Assembly (NCBI RefSeq): GCF_000143415.4
Contig: NW_003314275.1
Location: forward strand, 1,309,499 to 1,373,498
DNA length: 64,000 nucleotides
Origin: Selaginella moellendorffii
Taxonomy: Eukaryota > Streptophyta > Lycopodiopsida > Selaginellales > Selaginellaceae
Direction: 5' to 3'
The position numbers and the translations under genes are program-made. The notes below the pieces were generated by a model. That model saw nothing but the letters and a program-made list of their open reading frames with translations. It was not told the DNA's origin and did not search any database. Shown here in pieces: positions 10,806 through 21,831 of this stretch (positions within the stretch are counted from its first letter, which is position 1; every line of letters starts with the position of its first letter).

Positions 10806-12230
10806 ATGAAGGTCGTCCCAGGCTCCGCCATGCACCGCGGCATCCATTCTATGCAGGTAGAGTTGCCAAAGCTTTCTTTTGTTCTTGGTACTTGGAGTTT
10901 CTTTGGTAGTTCTTGAGTTATTCGTGACGAATTCTTTGGTAGTTCTCGTGACGAATTCTTTCTTTTGTCACAGGCTGAGAGCGCGCTGTGCTACTGCGGC
11001 GTGGACGCTGGCCTCACCGTCACCAACGCCCGGCGATTCGTGCCGGGGACGCGGCACTGCATCCAGCCCGACGTCAAGCCGACAATTGTGATCCCAAAGG
11101 CGAGGACGAGGCACTCGAGGGGCGACCGGACCAAGATCCCGTGCCAGCTTATCCCGGGCCTCCCAGACGACCTCGCCATCGCATGCCTGGTAAGAGTTCC
11201 TCGCATCCATCACAGGACTCTCCGGGTGGTTTGCAAGAGGTGGTACAGGCTCCTCGCCGGCAACTTCTTCTACTCGCAGCGCAAGGCCCTGGGGATGGCC
11301 GAGGAGTGGATCTACGTGATCAAACGCGACAGGGACGGGCACATCTCCTGGCACGCATTCGATCCTCGCTACCAGCAGTGGCAGCCACTCCCGCCGGTCC
11401 CTCTCGAGTACTGCGAGGCGCTGGGCTTCGGCTGCGCGGTGCTCAGCGGCTGCCACCTTTACCTCTTCGGAGGCAAAGACCCGGCAAAAGGCTCCATGAG
11501 GAGAGTCGTCTACTACAGCGCCCGGACCAACAAGTGGCATCGAGCTCCGGACATGAACCGCCGCCGCCACTTCTTCGGCTGCTGCGTGATCAACAACTGC
11601 CTCTACGTCGCGGGTGGCGAGTGCGAGGGCGTGCAGCGATCGCTGCGCTCGGCCGAGGTCTACGACCCGAACAAGAACAGGTGGTCATACATCGCGGACA
11701 TGAGCACGGCGATGGTTCCGTTCATCGGGGTGGTGTACCACGGGCGGTGGTTTCTCAAGGGGCTGGGCTCGCACAGGCAGGTGATGAGCGAGGTCTACGT
11801 CCCGGCCACGGACAACTGGTCGCCGGTGCTCGACGGGATGGTGTCCGGGTGGAGGAACCCGAGCGCCATCTTCAACGGGCAGCTCTACGCGCTCGACTGC
11901 CCCGATGGTTGCAAGCTCCGGGTTTACGACGGCGCCGCTGATTCCTGGCACCGCTCCGTGGACAGCCGGACTCACTTGGGGAACTCGCGGGCGCTGGAGG
12001 CGGCGGCGCTGCTGCCGCTGGGGGGGCGGCTGTGCATCATCCGCAACAACATGAGCATCACCATGGTGGACGTGGCCAACTCCGAGGACGCGGCGCGGCG
12101 CGGCGCGCTCTGGGACACCATCGCCGGCAAGGGGCTGTTCAAGACGTTCGTCACCAACTTGTGGTCCAACATCGCGGGGAGGAACCGTCTCAAGAGCCAC
12201 ATTGTCCATTGCCAGGTTCTTCAAGCGTGA
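10806..12230 (+). CDS. SAGL1: F-box/kelch-repeat protein of the SAGL1 (At1g55270) type
   Basis: Two exons (10806-10856 and 10974-12230) give 435 aa. An N-terminal Cys motif (LCYCGVDAGL, RFVPGT..CIQPD) precedes an F-box starting at LIPGLPDDLAIACLVRVP and ending VCKRWYRLL. Five kelch repeats follow (YLFGGKDP, RHFFGCCVINNCLYVAGGECEG, LRSAEVYDPNKNRW and so on), and the protein ends in LKSHIVHCQVLQA, nearly identical to the Arabidopsis ending. F-box/kelch proteins are substrate receptors of SCF E3 ligases; Arabidopsis SAGL1 promotes turnover of phenylalanine ammonia-lyase and the wax enzyme CER3. Such near-invariance in a lycophyte suggests an old role in phenylpropanoid or cuticle control (inference). 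Start chosen because exon 1 joins in phase and supplies the only nearby ATG. Confidence 0.93.
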
Positions 12231-12243
12231 CTAAACTCTTATG

Positions 12244-12297
12244 TGCTCGAGCATATTCCTTTGCGAGATATGCTCGAGCATATGCTTAAGCATATTT
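12244..12297. repeat. Short palindrome cluster downstream of SAGL1-type gene
   Basis: The palindromic core TGCTCGAGCA occurs twice, at about 12244 and 12270, followed by a related TATGCTTAAGCATA. They lie immediately 3' of the stop codon and could form stem-loops in the 3' UTR. The rest of 12300-12836 is unremarkable. Confidence 0.5.
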
Positions 12298-12836
12298 GTT
12301 TTTTGCCTGGATATTCTAAGTATATGCGTGAGTATATTCCTAGTGGTGGAGCATATTCTTTTAGGGCATTATGATGCTCGGATATTCCTGTGGTTTGAAC
12401 TTTTGCTACTTAATGGCGCTGCACATGAAATGAACGAACGACTGCTGATAATTGCGCCACTGACCTTGCGATTCTTTTCTTCCAACAGTCTCTTTCTTTC
12501 TTCTTCGTGTCCACCATCTCCACTTTCAACTCGTGACCTTGGCAGCTCGCTTCCAGCAGCCGAGTTAAAAGTCTTCTCGCCTTTGCAAGCGTAATGTCAT
12601 GCCGTCCTCTTCTTCGGCATTCTTGGATCGTTCGTTGTTCATAAACTTGCAGCCTGCCATCCACAACAAAACGAACGAAATCACATCACTGTGGCTTGAA
12701 ACACTGATAAATGAATGAGAGCGAGCGAACGAACTCCACGACACCGACCTCATAACACCGAACAGTTAGAAGTTGGTGAAGCCGAGCTTGCTCTGCCGAG
12801 CTACGTGTTGATGACCGTTGCTTGTAAGTTGTAGTT

Positions 12837-15667
12837 CTACTCTTCGGGGTCTGCGGAGTAAATGCTCGACAGCACAACGTGAGCCGAGGAGCTCCTGGGA
12901 TCCATCTCCATAATCCCCTCTGCCGCTCGCCTCCCGCGCTGTACATCGCCGTGGCTCTTGCAAGAGCTCAGCAGCGAAGTGAGCGTCTCGATCGCTGGCC
13001 GGGTGCCGAGCGACTGTATAAACTCCTCGGCCTCTTGCAGCTTCCCTGCTCGTCCCAGGAGATCTATGACGCAAGCGTAGTTGTCCTGCGTTGGCTCGAG
13101 GCCCAGCTCGACCATGCTCGCGTACGCGTAGACGCCCTCGTCGAGCAAGCCCCCGTGGCTACAGACGCTCAAGATGCAGACGAAGGTGACGGGGTCGGGA
13201 GTTACGCCTTCCTGTTGCATCCGGTGGAAAAGTTCCACGGCGTCTCTGGTCTGGCCGTGCTGAGCATACCCCGAGATGATGGCGTTCCAGCAGATGATGT
13301 CCTGCCGACGGGACGTCTCGAAGACCTCTCTCGCACAGTCCAGGCTGCCGCACTTTCCATACATGGTGACGAGCGAATTCGTGACGGTGGCAGCCTCGGT
13401 GTCGAATCTTCTCTCTCTCACGTATGAGTGGATTCGTTTGCCTTCTCGGAGGTCGGCGAGGTTGGAGCATGCACTTAGAGTCGATGCAAACGTTGCCGGG
13501 GACATGTCTAGTCCTTGCTGCTGCATGAACCGCAAGTGCTGGAGTCCTTCCCTGTCTTGCCCGTGCTGGACGAATGCCGCAATCATTGCCGACCAAGTTA
13601 CGTGATTCTTCCGAACTTCTGTGTCGTCGAAGCATGCCTTTGCGTCTCGGATCGAGCCACACCTTCCGTACATGGCAACCAAGGCACTCCCCAGCGACAC
13701 GTCGGTGTCGTTCCCGCTCTGAACAGCACAGGAGTGGACCAGCCTCCCTTTGCCCAGGGCCTCCGCACCGACACACGCGTCCAGCGCCTCAAGAAAGGTG
13801 ATGCACGTCGGCTTCACCCCGCTGAGATGGATGGCGTGGAAGAGGAGCAGCGCCATGTCTTGCCTGTTCTGCCGCGAGTACGCCGTGAGCATTGCCGTCC
13901 AGCTGATGACATTACGCTGGAGGATCCCGTCGAAGACCATCTCCGCTTGTTCCACTTCTCCACACCTGCCGTACATGTTTAGGAGTGAGTTCCACAGGAT
14001 TAAGTCCGCCTCGCACCTGCCTTCCGCTATCCAGCCGTGTACCTTTCTTCCCAGCTTGAGATCGGCCGAGCCGGTGCATACGTTTAGAAGACCAACACAC
14101 GTAACGTTGTCCGGCTTTACACCATCGAGCTGCATGTACTCCGTGATTTGCACTGCTTTCCTTCCCAGACCGTGCTTGGCATACGCTGTCACCATGACGT
14201 TCCAGGAGATCACGTTGCGCTGCGGCATTTTCTCGAACAGCCAGCGTGTATCTTCCAGGCTCTCGCACTTGGAGTACATCGCCACAAGCGCTGTCCCCAG
14301 AGCGATGTTGATGGACACTCCGCTCTCTACAATATGAGAATGGACGAGTTTAACATCCGTTAGAGCTTCTGGTCCATTGGACATCGTAAGGAGCGCAACA
14401 AAGGTTACCTTGTCTGGCTTACAGCCCTCTTGTAGCATAAGCTGGTAGAGCAGCACAGCCTCCTCGACATGCCCGTGCTGGCCATACTCCGTAATGAGAG
14501 CGTTCCAGGCGATTATATCTCGCTCCACCATGCTGGAAAAGATGGCGCGCGCGTCCTCCAGCCGTCCGCATCTTCCATACATCGTGATCAGCGCATTGCA
14601 AAGAGGAGTTTCCATAGCACTAGAACTCTCCACACTACGCATGTGTAAGATTATGCCCACCTCTAGAAACTCCGGTTTGGAGCAAGCCTGGACGAGCGTC
14701 ACGTACGTCACGAAGTTGGACTTAAACCCCTCGAGCTCCATCAGCCGGAACACCTTGAAAGCTTGCTCGAGACTGGTCTCGGCATGAGCCCCGATCATCG
14801 CAGTCCAGGTGATGACATTCCTGGCCGGCATTGCATCGAAAACTCTCTTGGCATCGTCGACGCTCCCGCAGCTCCCATACATGCTGACAAGAGCATTTTC
14901 CAGGATTAAGTCACACTGGTGTCCACTCTGAGCGATCAAGCCGTGAATGAGCTTACCGGCGGGGAGAGCTTGCGAGGTCTCACAGGACGTGAGCGCCGCG
15001 AGCAGCGTGATGTTGTCTGGTTTCACACCCTCCAGCAGCATTTGCCTGAGCAAGATAATCGCAAGTGAGTGACAGTGGTGGTGAGCACATACCCCGATGA
15101 TCGCAGTCCATGTGTAAACGTTCTTGTAGCTCATGCGCTCGAAAGTTTCCCATGCATCGTCCAGGCTGTGGCATTTCCCATAGGTGTGGATGAGATGGTT
15201 GCCGAGGAAGACGCGGTTGTCCAGCGACGCTCTCACGATCTGTGAGTGGAGGCGTCGAGCAATGTCCAAAGCTTTGAGCTTGGGACATGCCTGGAGGAGA
15301 CGCACGTACTCGACGTCCGCGACGTATCTCTTCTTCTGCTCGATTTCCAGCTGCTCTACAAGCTCCTCCAATCGAGCCCTGCTCGTAATCGCGCTTTGTT
15401 GCTGGGAGTGGAGATTCTCAATCTCGTCTTGGTTGATTCTAGCCTCGTTCTTGGAAATATCTTGATCTGACAGAGAATGCGAGGAAGATAGTGATCCAAG
15501 TCGAAGAACAGGAGGAGGTTCTTGAGCTCCAGCCAATGTAGAGCAATCGCGCGCGTACTTGGAAGCGGCTGGAGAACAAATCGGCAATGCGGGATGATAT
15601 TTTGATACTGCGATCGCTTACCTCGAAGATTTCTTCGCGATCGCCACGGGATTTGGCGGAACAACAT
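12837..15667 (-). CDS. PLS-class pentatricopeptide repeat protein, organelle RNA factor
   Basis: Two exons: 15622-15667 and 12837-15568, separated by a 53-nt GT-AG intron, giving 925 aa. The long exon has no ATG near its start, so the small first exon (MLFRQIPWRSRR.., Arg-rich and compatible with an organelle presequence) supplies the start. A short coiled-coil-like stretch (residues about 60-90) precedes roughly twenty PPR units with alternating P, L and S lengths. The C-terminus reads like an E1 motif (TLTSLLSSCKSHGDVQRGRRA...HVVLSSIY) and then stops, with no E2 or DYW domain. PLS proteins bind organellar RNA one base per repeat, usually at C-to-U editing sites. This one would need a DYW partner in trans or has lost its tail. 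Confidence 0.88.
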
Positions 15668-16541
15668 CACCGCGATCCATAAACCCTAGCCCCTGGAAAA
15701 TTAGGGTTCTTAGGCATAATGGCGGAAGAATGGATTCAAAGACGGCGAGAAGGCGAACGAGAGAGACGAGGTTCGTTCGATCGATCGCTCGCTGCATTGC
15801 ATGTATTACCATAGATTCTCGATCTTCTGGTGGCGCTGTGGCGCGGCGTCTTTCTTGATCAGGAAATCGCGCCATTTTTCCCTCAGACAGATTTGCTTAG
15901 AATTTTAGTGATCGCTTCATTGCTCGAACCGAATTGGTTCTCCATTCTTTCTTTCAGCTTAGATTGATGCTTGATTGCTCCTCTTTCTTTCTCGATCGAG
16001 AAAACACGCACATTTTTCTCTCTTCCTTTTCTGCCAAACTCGAAACTTTTTCTCTGTGTGTGTGCTCTTTCACTTTTGACAACGTATGGACAAGATTTGC
16101 AATCCAAGCCGATCGGCTGTCTCCATCGCAAATTAATTGTCGTCTCTAGTGTCCCACTTGGCCTGTTGGATCACTTGATTTCCTTGCCTACCTGCTTCTT
16201 TCTCATGGACAAGAATAATCTTGCAAAGAACTAATCTTCTCTGTTTCTTTTCTTCTTTTGTTTTCTCTTCTGATTTTGTCCTATCTTTTTTGTTCTTCAG
16301 GAAGCGAAAATTTCTCCTGATGTTGCTGGCTGCTGCTGCTGCTTGACTGTGGTGTACTGAATTCGAATCCATCCAAGAATTCTTCTTCGCTGGCTGCTGG
16401 CATGATGCTAGCTCCATAAAAACGATCCGAACCTCTGTGGCTCCTGTACAAGCGACTGGAAGTCTATATGATAGAGTAAGCTCTCCTTTTCGCTTTCTTT
16501 TCTTCTTTGCCTCTATAAGCTCATCCTGTTTTTCTTCGCAG
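15668..16541. promoter_or_regulatory. PPR gene promoter; remainder featureless
   Basis: Telo-box-like AAACCCTAG and TTAGGGTTCT lie at about 15680-15712, just upstream of the PPR start codon on the minus strand. The rest is pyrimidine-rich and includes the 3' flank of the peptide gene; no further gene is recognised. Confidence 0.4.
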
Positions 16542-17199
16542 CTAATGGCTGTGCGGTGGATGAGTTCTAACCTTCGCGTAGTCGGCATGAAAAGTCATCT
16601 CCTCGCTACCGACGGAGTCGTCATCGTTGTCGCCACCATGATCCTCCTGACGTCCGCTAGTACTTGCTTTGGCGTCTACTTCATGAATAGGAGGAGCGAC
16701 CGGAGGTGCGGCATATGCATTGAGAGCTTTATGATTTTTATGAGGGTGATGGTGATGGTGGTGATGTTTTTGTTGATCCAGGTGGATTGAACTTGATGCT
16801 CCTCGCGGCATCTTGGCCTTGAATTGTTCTAGCTGCCGGTCGTTGGAGTCTAGTGCTACAACCTGCATAGGAGCGCCTTTAGCATCTATTATGACTCGGA
16901 GAAGCCTGGGAAGAGCGGAATTGAGGAGCTACCTCGTCATGAGATGGTGGTGATGGTGTTCTCGCACTCGTGCTCGTGGAAAACCGAGCCACCTTTGGGA
17001 GAGAACCTTCGCCCTTTGGTGGAGAATCTGCACAGGGAATTTCGTCCGTCTTTTGTTCTCTTTTTGTCTTAAAACCAGTGATTGCTTTACCTCTGCTTTC
17101 CAGGATCCGAGCGCAGCAACTTGGATGCAGCATGTTGATCAACGCGACGAGCAGCAAGCAGCAACCGAGGCAAGTCTCTAGTCTGACGATTCCGAGCAT
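16542..17199 (-). CDS. Secreted peptide precursor with a C-terminal RGF/GLV/CLEL-like peptide
   Basis: Minus strand, exons 16933-17199 and 16542-16862 around a 70-nt GT-AG intron: 195 aa. A further 63-nt in-frame segment (17028-17090) has perfect GT/AG ends and may also be spliced out, giving 174 aa. The N-terminus is a signal peptide with a strong hydrophobic core (CLLLVALI). A variable, Ser/Pro- and His-rich middle follows (seven consecutive His near residue 125). The last 13 residues are DYAKVRTHPPHSH, directly before the stop. This matches the layout of root meristem growth factor (RGF/GOLVEN/CLEL) peptides, which start with Asp-Tyr (tyrosine sulfated), carry HPP or PP at positions 8-10 and end the precursor. 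Those peptides act through LRR receptor kinases in root meristem and gravitropism. Call is by inference from architecture and the terminal motif. Confidence 0.68.
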
Positions 17200-20124
17200 A
17201 ATTCTTCACCCGTGAAATATCCAGGCGGCGCCAAGTAAAATTGGAGTACCAGAGCCGAGCACCGACCGGGGCTACAAACAATCAAAATGCTGCTTCGACA
17301 ACTTAAAGCTGCCTGGACCACAAAACGGGATTGTGAGCTGCGCGGCAAAACAAACAAGCCGAGCGGAGAGATGCGGGAGGGAGGAGCAATGCAAGTGATA
17401 CACGGGAGGCAAATAAATGGGATATACAAATGGCGAGCGGGCGAGCCGACGTAAGAAAAGAAGCGTGAGGTAAGCCGAGAGAGAGAGAGAGAGAGAGAGC
17501 TCTCACAGCACACCGGCCAAATAAATGAGGCTCTCTCGGAGGAGAAGATGGCCGCAACAAACAGGGCGGGGTTACGCTAAAAACTTTGATATCGAGGCCA
17601 AGGAGGATGGGCTGATTTGTTTTTAAGGGGAGGCTGGGCAGACAGAGAAGGCCACCGGGGTCCCACGATTTGAGGAAAATGGAAGACAAGTTCGGCACGG
17701 TTTGGCAGACACAAAGTAAAAAGTCCGGGTCAGGACGGGAGCAGCAAACCAAAGTTTAATCTTTTATTGGTGAAGCGGCGGCAGCACTTGGTATGCACCA
17801 CCCAACACTCCTCTACGCTTACGCGACGACGAACTACATGGCATTCACCCGAGACACACAGGTATGCTCTTCTTTTCGGTGGAGTTTAGCTTTCACTTGC
17901 TTTTTCCTGTTCCAGTTTTGCAAGCGAGAAGAAGGACCGCGATGATTTGGACAAGGACAAGCAAGAGCAGGCTTAAAAAACTCCCTCGGCCCCCTCGCTT
18001 GCTTGCTAGCTAGCACAGCATTCCTCTTTCGCCATCGACACGAAAACTGGGGCAGAGCAAAAGGAAAAAAAGGTAAAGGTTTTTTAACGGTGGATCGCTG
18101 CTTTTATATTTCGGGTCTCTGGAGCAGCACTCCCAACTGACAGGCATGGCCTTGAAGAGCGTACGAAAGAAGCAATTTTTTGGCGGGGATGATTGGGATA
18201 GTTGGACACGAAGGTTGCTCTTCACGGTGCTTTGCTTTGAATGGGAGCGAAGCTCGAGACAAATGGGAAGACAGGGACACGAGCGGCGCAGGCAGTGTGA
18301 CCACTGCCACCACCAGCGCCACACGCACAGACTGGAAGCGAGCGATCGATCAGACAAGGACGAGGGGACTTCGAAAGTAAACTTTGTGGAGCCTTGTCCT
18401 CGCTTGATCAGTGCCGCTGCTACTTGTATGAAGAACAACGGGGTCCAGATCGCGAGGAACGAAGCAAAGTCAGTGTGCTGTGCTTGACAGATCGATTCGA
18501 CCGGCTGAAAATCGGGCCGGGAAGAGGAGTCAATCAGCTCGATCCAAGCGATCGAAAGAGATATGAAGCGAAGCTGTCTCCACAACAACACACACAGCGC
18601 ATTGATCATCCACTCTTGAAGTGCCTCGCAAGGTTTCTTTTTTTTCCCAGATCGATCGAGCGTGGATCTTTACTGTCAGTGGACTCACCACGCGAAAAAA
18701 TCCCAGAAAATGGGGTGTCGTTGACTTTTGTCCGGTCAAGTCAATGGTCGCCCCCTCCACGTGGCCAGACGATTTTAAGTTTCTGTCGCGACATAGCCGA
18801 CAAGGGGCCAGCGGCTGTCGGGTCGGCCGGGGACACCGGGAGAATTCCGTACAGTTGATCATGCGGCGGGAAGAATTGACGAACAGCCAACGAAAGACCT
18901 CAAGTTTTATAAGCAAAGAGGAAATATCCTTTCGATCGATTGGTTGATCTTAGGAAAAAAAAAAAGAAGAGAGAACATTGAGAGAAAGAATCTAGGCACA
19001 CCATTATTGATTTCTGGTGTTCCTCTTGGTGGTTTTCTCTCTGCAGCTGTTGGGAAAGAAAGCAAGAGAGAAAAAAAAAAAGTGAGAGAGATCGCCTGAC
19101 TCACAGAGCTTGTCAATTGGACCAAAAAATCGATGATTTCTCCACAGAGAATCTCGCTCGTACGCTGTGGTACGCAAAGCTGTGTGAGCGAGCCCCTGTT
19201 TGGTGACTGAAAGGATTGACAGTGCCTGACAAACGCTCCTCCTCACGTACTCTATCTGATTTTTGATAGGATGGACAGTGTATCCCAAAATCTATCAATC
19301 CATCCTATCAAGTGCTTTCTCATCGATTCCTGGCAGTCGATCCAGACACCCCCAGCTCTCGATCTTCCTGGTTTGCCTTCGCTTCTTTTTTCTCTTCCAG
19401 AAACTACTCGAACGAATCTTTCACGTCGAAGATGGATCTCGCCTTCCTTCCCAGCCCAGACAGCCAGTCCATAAACTAAGCGTTTCTTTCTCTCCAGAGC
19501 CGCACCGACAAAGCCCACCCGGTACCCATGAAGATTCTACGTGCATGCACACGGGGCATACTTCCATTCCTGACACAAATCTCCTGTTTTGCTTCACAAG
19601 CTTTTTCCCCCCCTGTTACTTTTTCTAGACTGCTCCACCATTTTCCAAGCCCCCGAAGATCTGCCTGGAACAAAAAATCCAGGCTGCACTAATGTCCAAG
19701 CTCAATATCCCACCAGCGAATTCTCGATACTTTCACCTGTTTAAGAGCGGGAACCTTTTTCTCAACCCCACCAGATCCGTCAAAAGCGATGCCAACTTCC
19801 GCCACTTCTACCAATGGGTAGCATGATGTCCTGCGTGCGCGCGCTTTTAACAGTAGAGTTCCACCTAAAGCCACGTTTCCTGCTACTGGTGACTCAAAGT
19901 TTCCCCCGACAGATCTGTAGTCTTTGTTGGCCACTCATATGTCAAGCATTCGGCTTTTCCCGCGTCCCGGAGTAATTTCTTTTTGACTTTTTCCCTCGAA
20001 CTATGTGTTTCTAGCTTGTTCAGAACAGCAAGGCGTCCTGTCTCAAAGCTCCAGTCAGCAAGAGCCAGCCCAGGAAAGTAGAACAACTGACTTACGCAAA
20101 CGAGCGGCGCGTCGGCTCCATCGA
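17200..20124. other. Long spacer between peptide gene and COQ3
   Basis: About 2.9 kb without a gene I recognise. It holds a (GA)n run at about 17480-17500 in the upstream region of the peptide gene, several poly-purine stretches (18950-19080), and isolated frames of up to 199 codons (minus, 18010-18609; minus, 19689-19934) with no family signature or splice pattern. Likely regulatory sequence and UTRs. Confidence 0.4.
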
Positions 20125-21710
20125 TCATTCTCCTCGCTTGGCAGCCCAGGCTATGTAATTGACGCTCAAGTCATCGGCTAAACGCCAGGTTTGCTTCAGC
20201 GGGTCGTAGAACATGCCTGTCATCTCCTCGAGCTGCAAGTTTGGTAGTGTCAGGAGCGTACAAGTTGGAAAACAAGATTAACCAGAGCTCGTACAGTTAG
20301 CGACGCACGTTCCATAAGTAACGCAACCTCCTCTGGGGTCAGAAACTTAGACCAATCATGGGTCCCTTTCGGGAGCTGCAGAGGTTACGCAATAGGAGCA
20401 GAAAACGTAAGTTGTAACAGCTTTTCTACAGAAAAATCACAAAACAATACCCAGCCCAGTATGTATTCCGCTGCGAAAATTGCAAGGCTATATGATGTAG
20501 GTGATCGATTGAGCGTGGAAATAACTACGGCACCATCCTGCTTGGTCAGCAACGACAGGGACTGGAGGAAGTCCATTGGATCAGCGACATGCTCTATGAC
20601 CTGCATAAATGCCGTAACATGAGATTTAAATTCCAAATGATCAGGACAACGTGATCCAGAAGATAAATAATTCAAGACTCATCGTTTTGCGTACCTCAAG
20701 AGCGGCGACAATATCAAATTGCTGCTTCTCCTGTACGAGCTGCTCTGCAAGTTTCAGAAAATCAATTATCAAACAGGATGGACTCATGCTGCAATGAAGA
20801 ACCTGCTGTGGTATGCTGGTACACAATCGTAGCAGTCAAAGGATCCTTTGCCTAAGAAAGAGAAAAAATGAAACACAGCTAATCAAATCCGTATGGAATC
20901 AACTCACGGCGTGTAGCTTTGCAACTTCGATGTTCTCTTCCACGGCGTCGATTCCAGTCACGTGAGCACCCATTCGTGCTAAAGGCTAGAAAACTCCCAG
21001 TGAGTATAAGCAACGGTGTTTTCCCGTTATACTAAAGACTTACTTCGCACAGAAGCCCGCCACCACATCCTACATCTAAGATCGTCAAGCCATCCAAAGG
21101 CCGCGGAGAAATGGGATCCTTCCTGATTAAAAACCTTTTATAAGAACGGAAGAAAGAAGAACAAACTCGAAAGGAATAGAAAAATAGAACTTCGGGAAGA
21201 GAAAATCAATAGAAGAGAAAAAGAACTTCAAGAACAGAGCAAACCTTTTAGAAGAATCGAAGAAAGAAAGAAAAACAAACTCGAAAGGAATGAGAAAAAA
21301 AGAACATCGAGAACAGAGAAGAGAGAAAGAACTTCAAGAATAGAGAAGAACGAAGAAACGTACTTAAAATGCCGGCACATCCCCGAGCGAAGGAACAAGA
21401 GCCTGACGGGATTCATGGCGTGCAAAGGTTTAAACGGTCCAAGCTCGTCCCACCTAGAAGAAAGAACGATCTTCAAAAGAAAGAGAAAAATCTCTAGACC
21501 TTCTAAGCGAAGAACTCACCATGTTCCAGAAAGAGCAGCGAATTTGGCGGATTCTTGCGCATCAACAGAGCTCTTCGTGCTAGAACTCCCACGATCGCCA
21601 CGATATTTCCCAGCCGTAGGGCCGTGATCGCGAGCGTCTGGATTGCTTCGAAGATTTACCTGCGTCGAGAAGTGCCTAAGTCTCGAGAGCCTCCTCAGCG
21701 CTAGCGCCAT
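20125..21710 (-). CDS. COQ3: Ubiquinone biosynthesis O-methyltransferase COQ3, mitochondrial
   Basis: Nine exons on the minus strand (21520-21710, 21364-21453, 21044-21122, 20908-20985, 20803-20851, 20695-20744, 20451-20600, 20295-20375, 20125-20232) sum to 292 codons including stop (291 aa). Splice phases match throughout. COQ3 carries out both SAM-dependent O-methylations of the ubiquinone ring in the mitochondrial inner-membrane CoQ complex. The Arg/Ser-rich start ([15 protein letters not shown]) is a likely presequence. SAM motif I is [13 protein letters not shown], followed by [27 protein letters not shown], and the family ending [16 protein letters not shown]. It is transcribed divergently from the SWIM gene; start codons are 121 bp apart. 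Confidence 0.95.
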
Positions 21711-21831
21711 AGAAAATATGAACCCTAAAATCTATAATTTCGCTAGAACCCTAGCAATGTAGCTTCTCGGATCGATCGATAGCGAAGGTACGCATTTCCA
21801 GCAAAATCGTGGCGATCGCGCGCGATTTACC
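21711..21831. promoter_or_regulatory. 121-bp divergent promoter, COQ3 / SWIM gene
   Basis: Two telo-box-like motifs (AACCCTAAA at 21721-21729 and GAACCCTAG at about 21746-21754) sit between two opposed ATGs only 121 bp apart, so both genes must share leader and promoter sequence. Confidence 0.5.

Noticed and set aside
18010-18609. 199-codon minus-strand frame between the peptide gene and COQ3
   Set aside because: Low-complexity Leu/Ser/Cys-rich translation, no motif, no splice partners.
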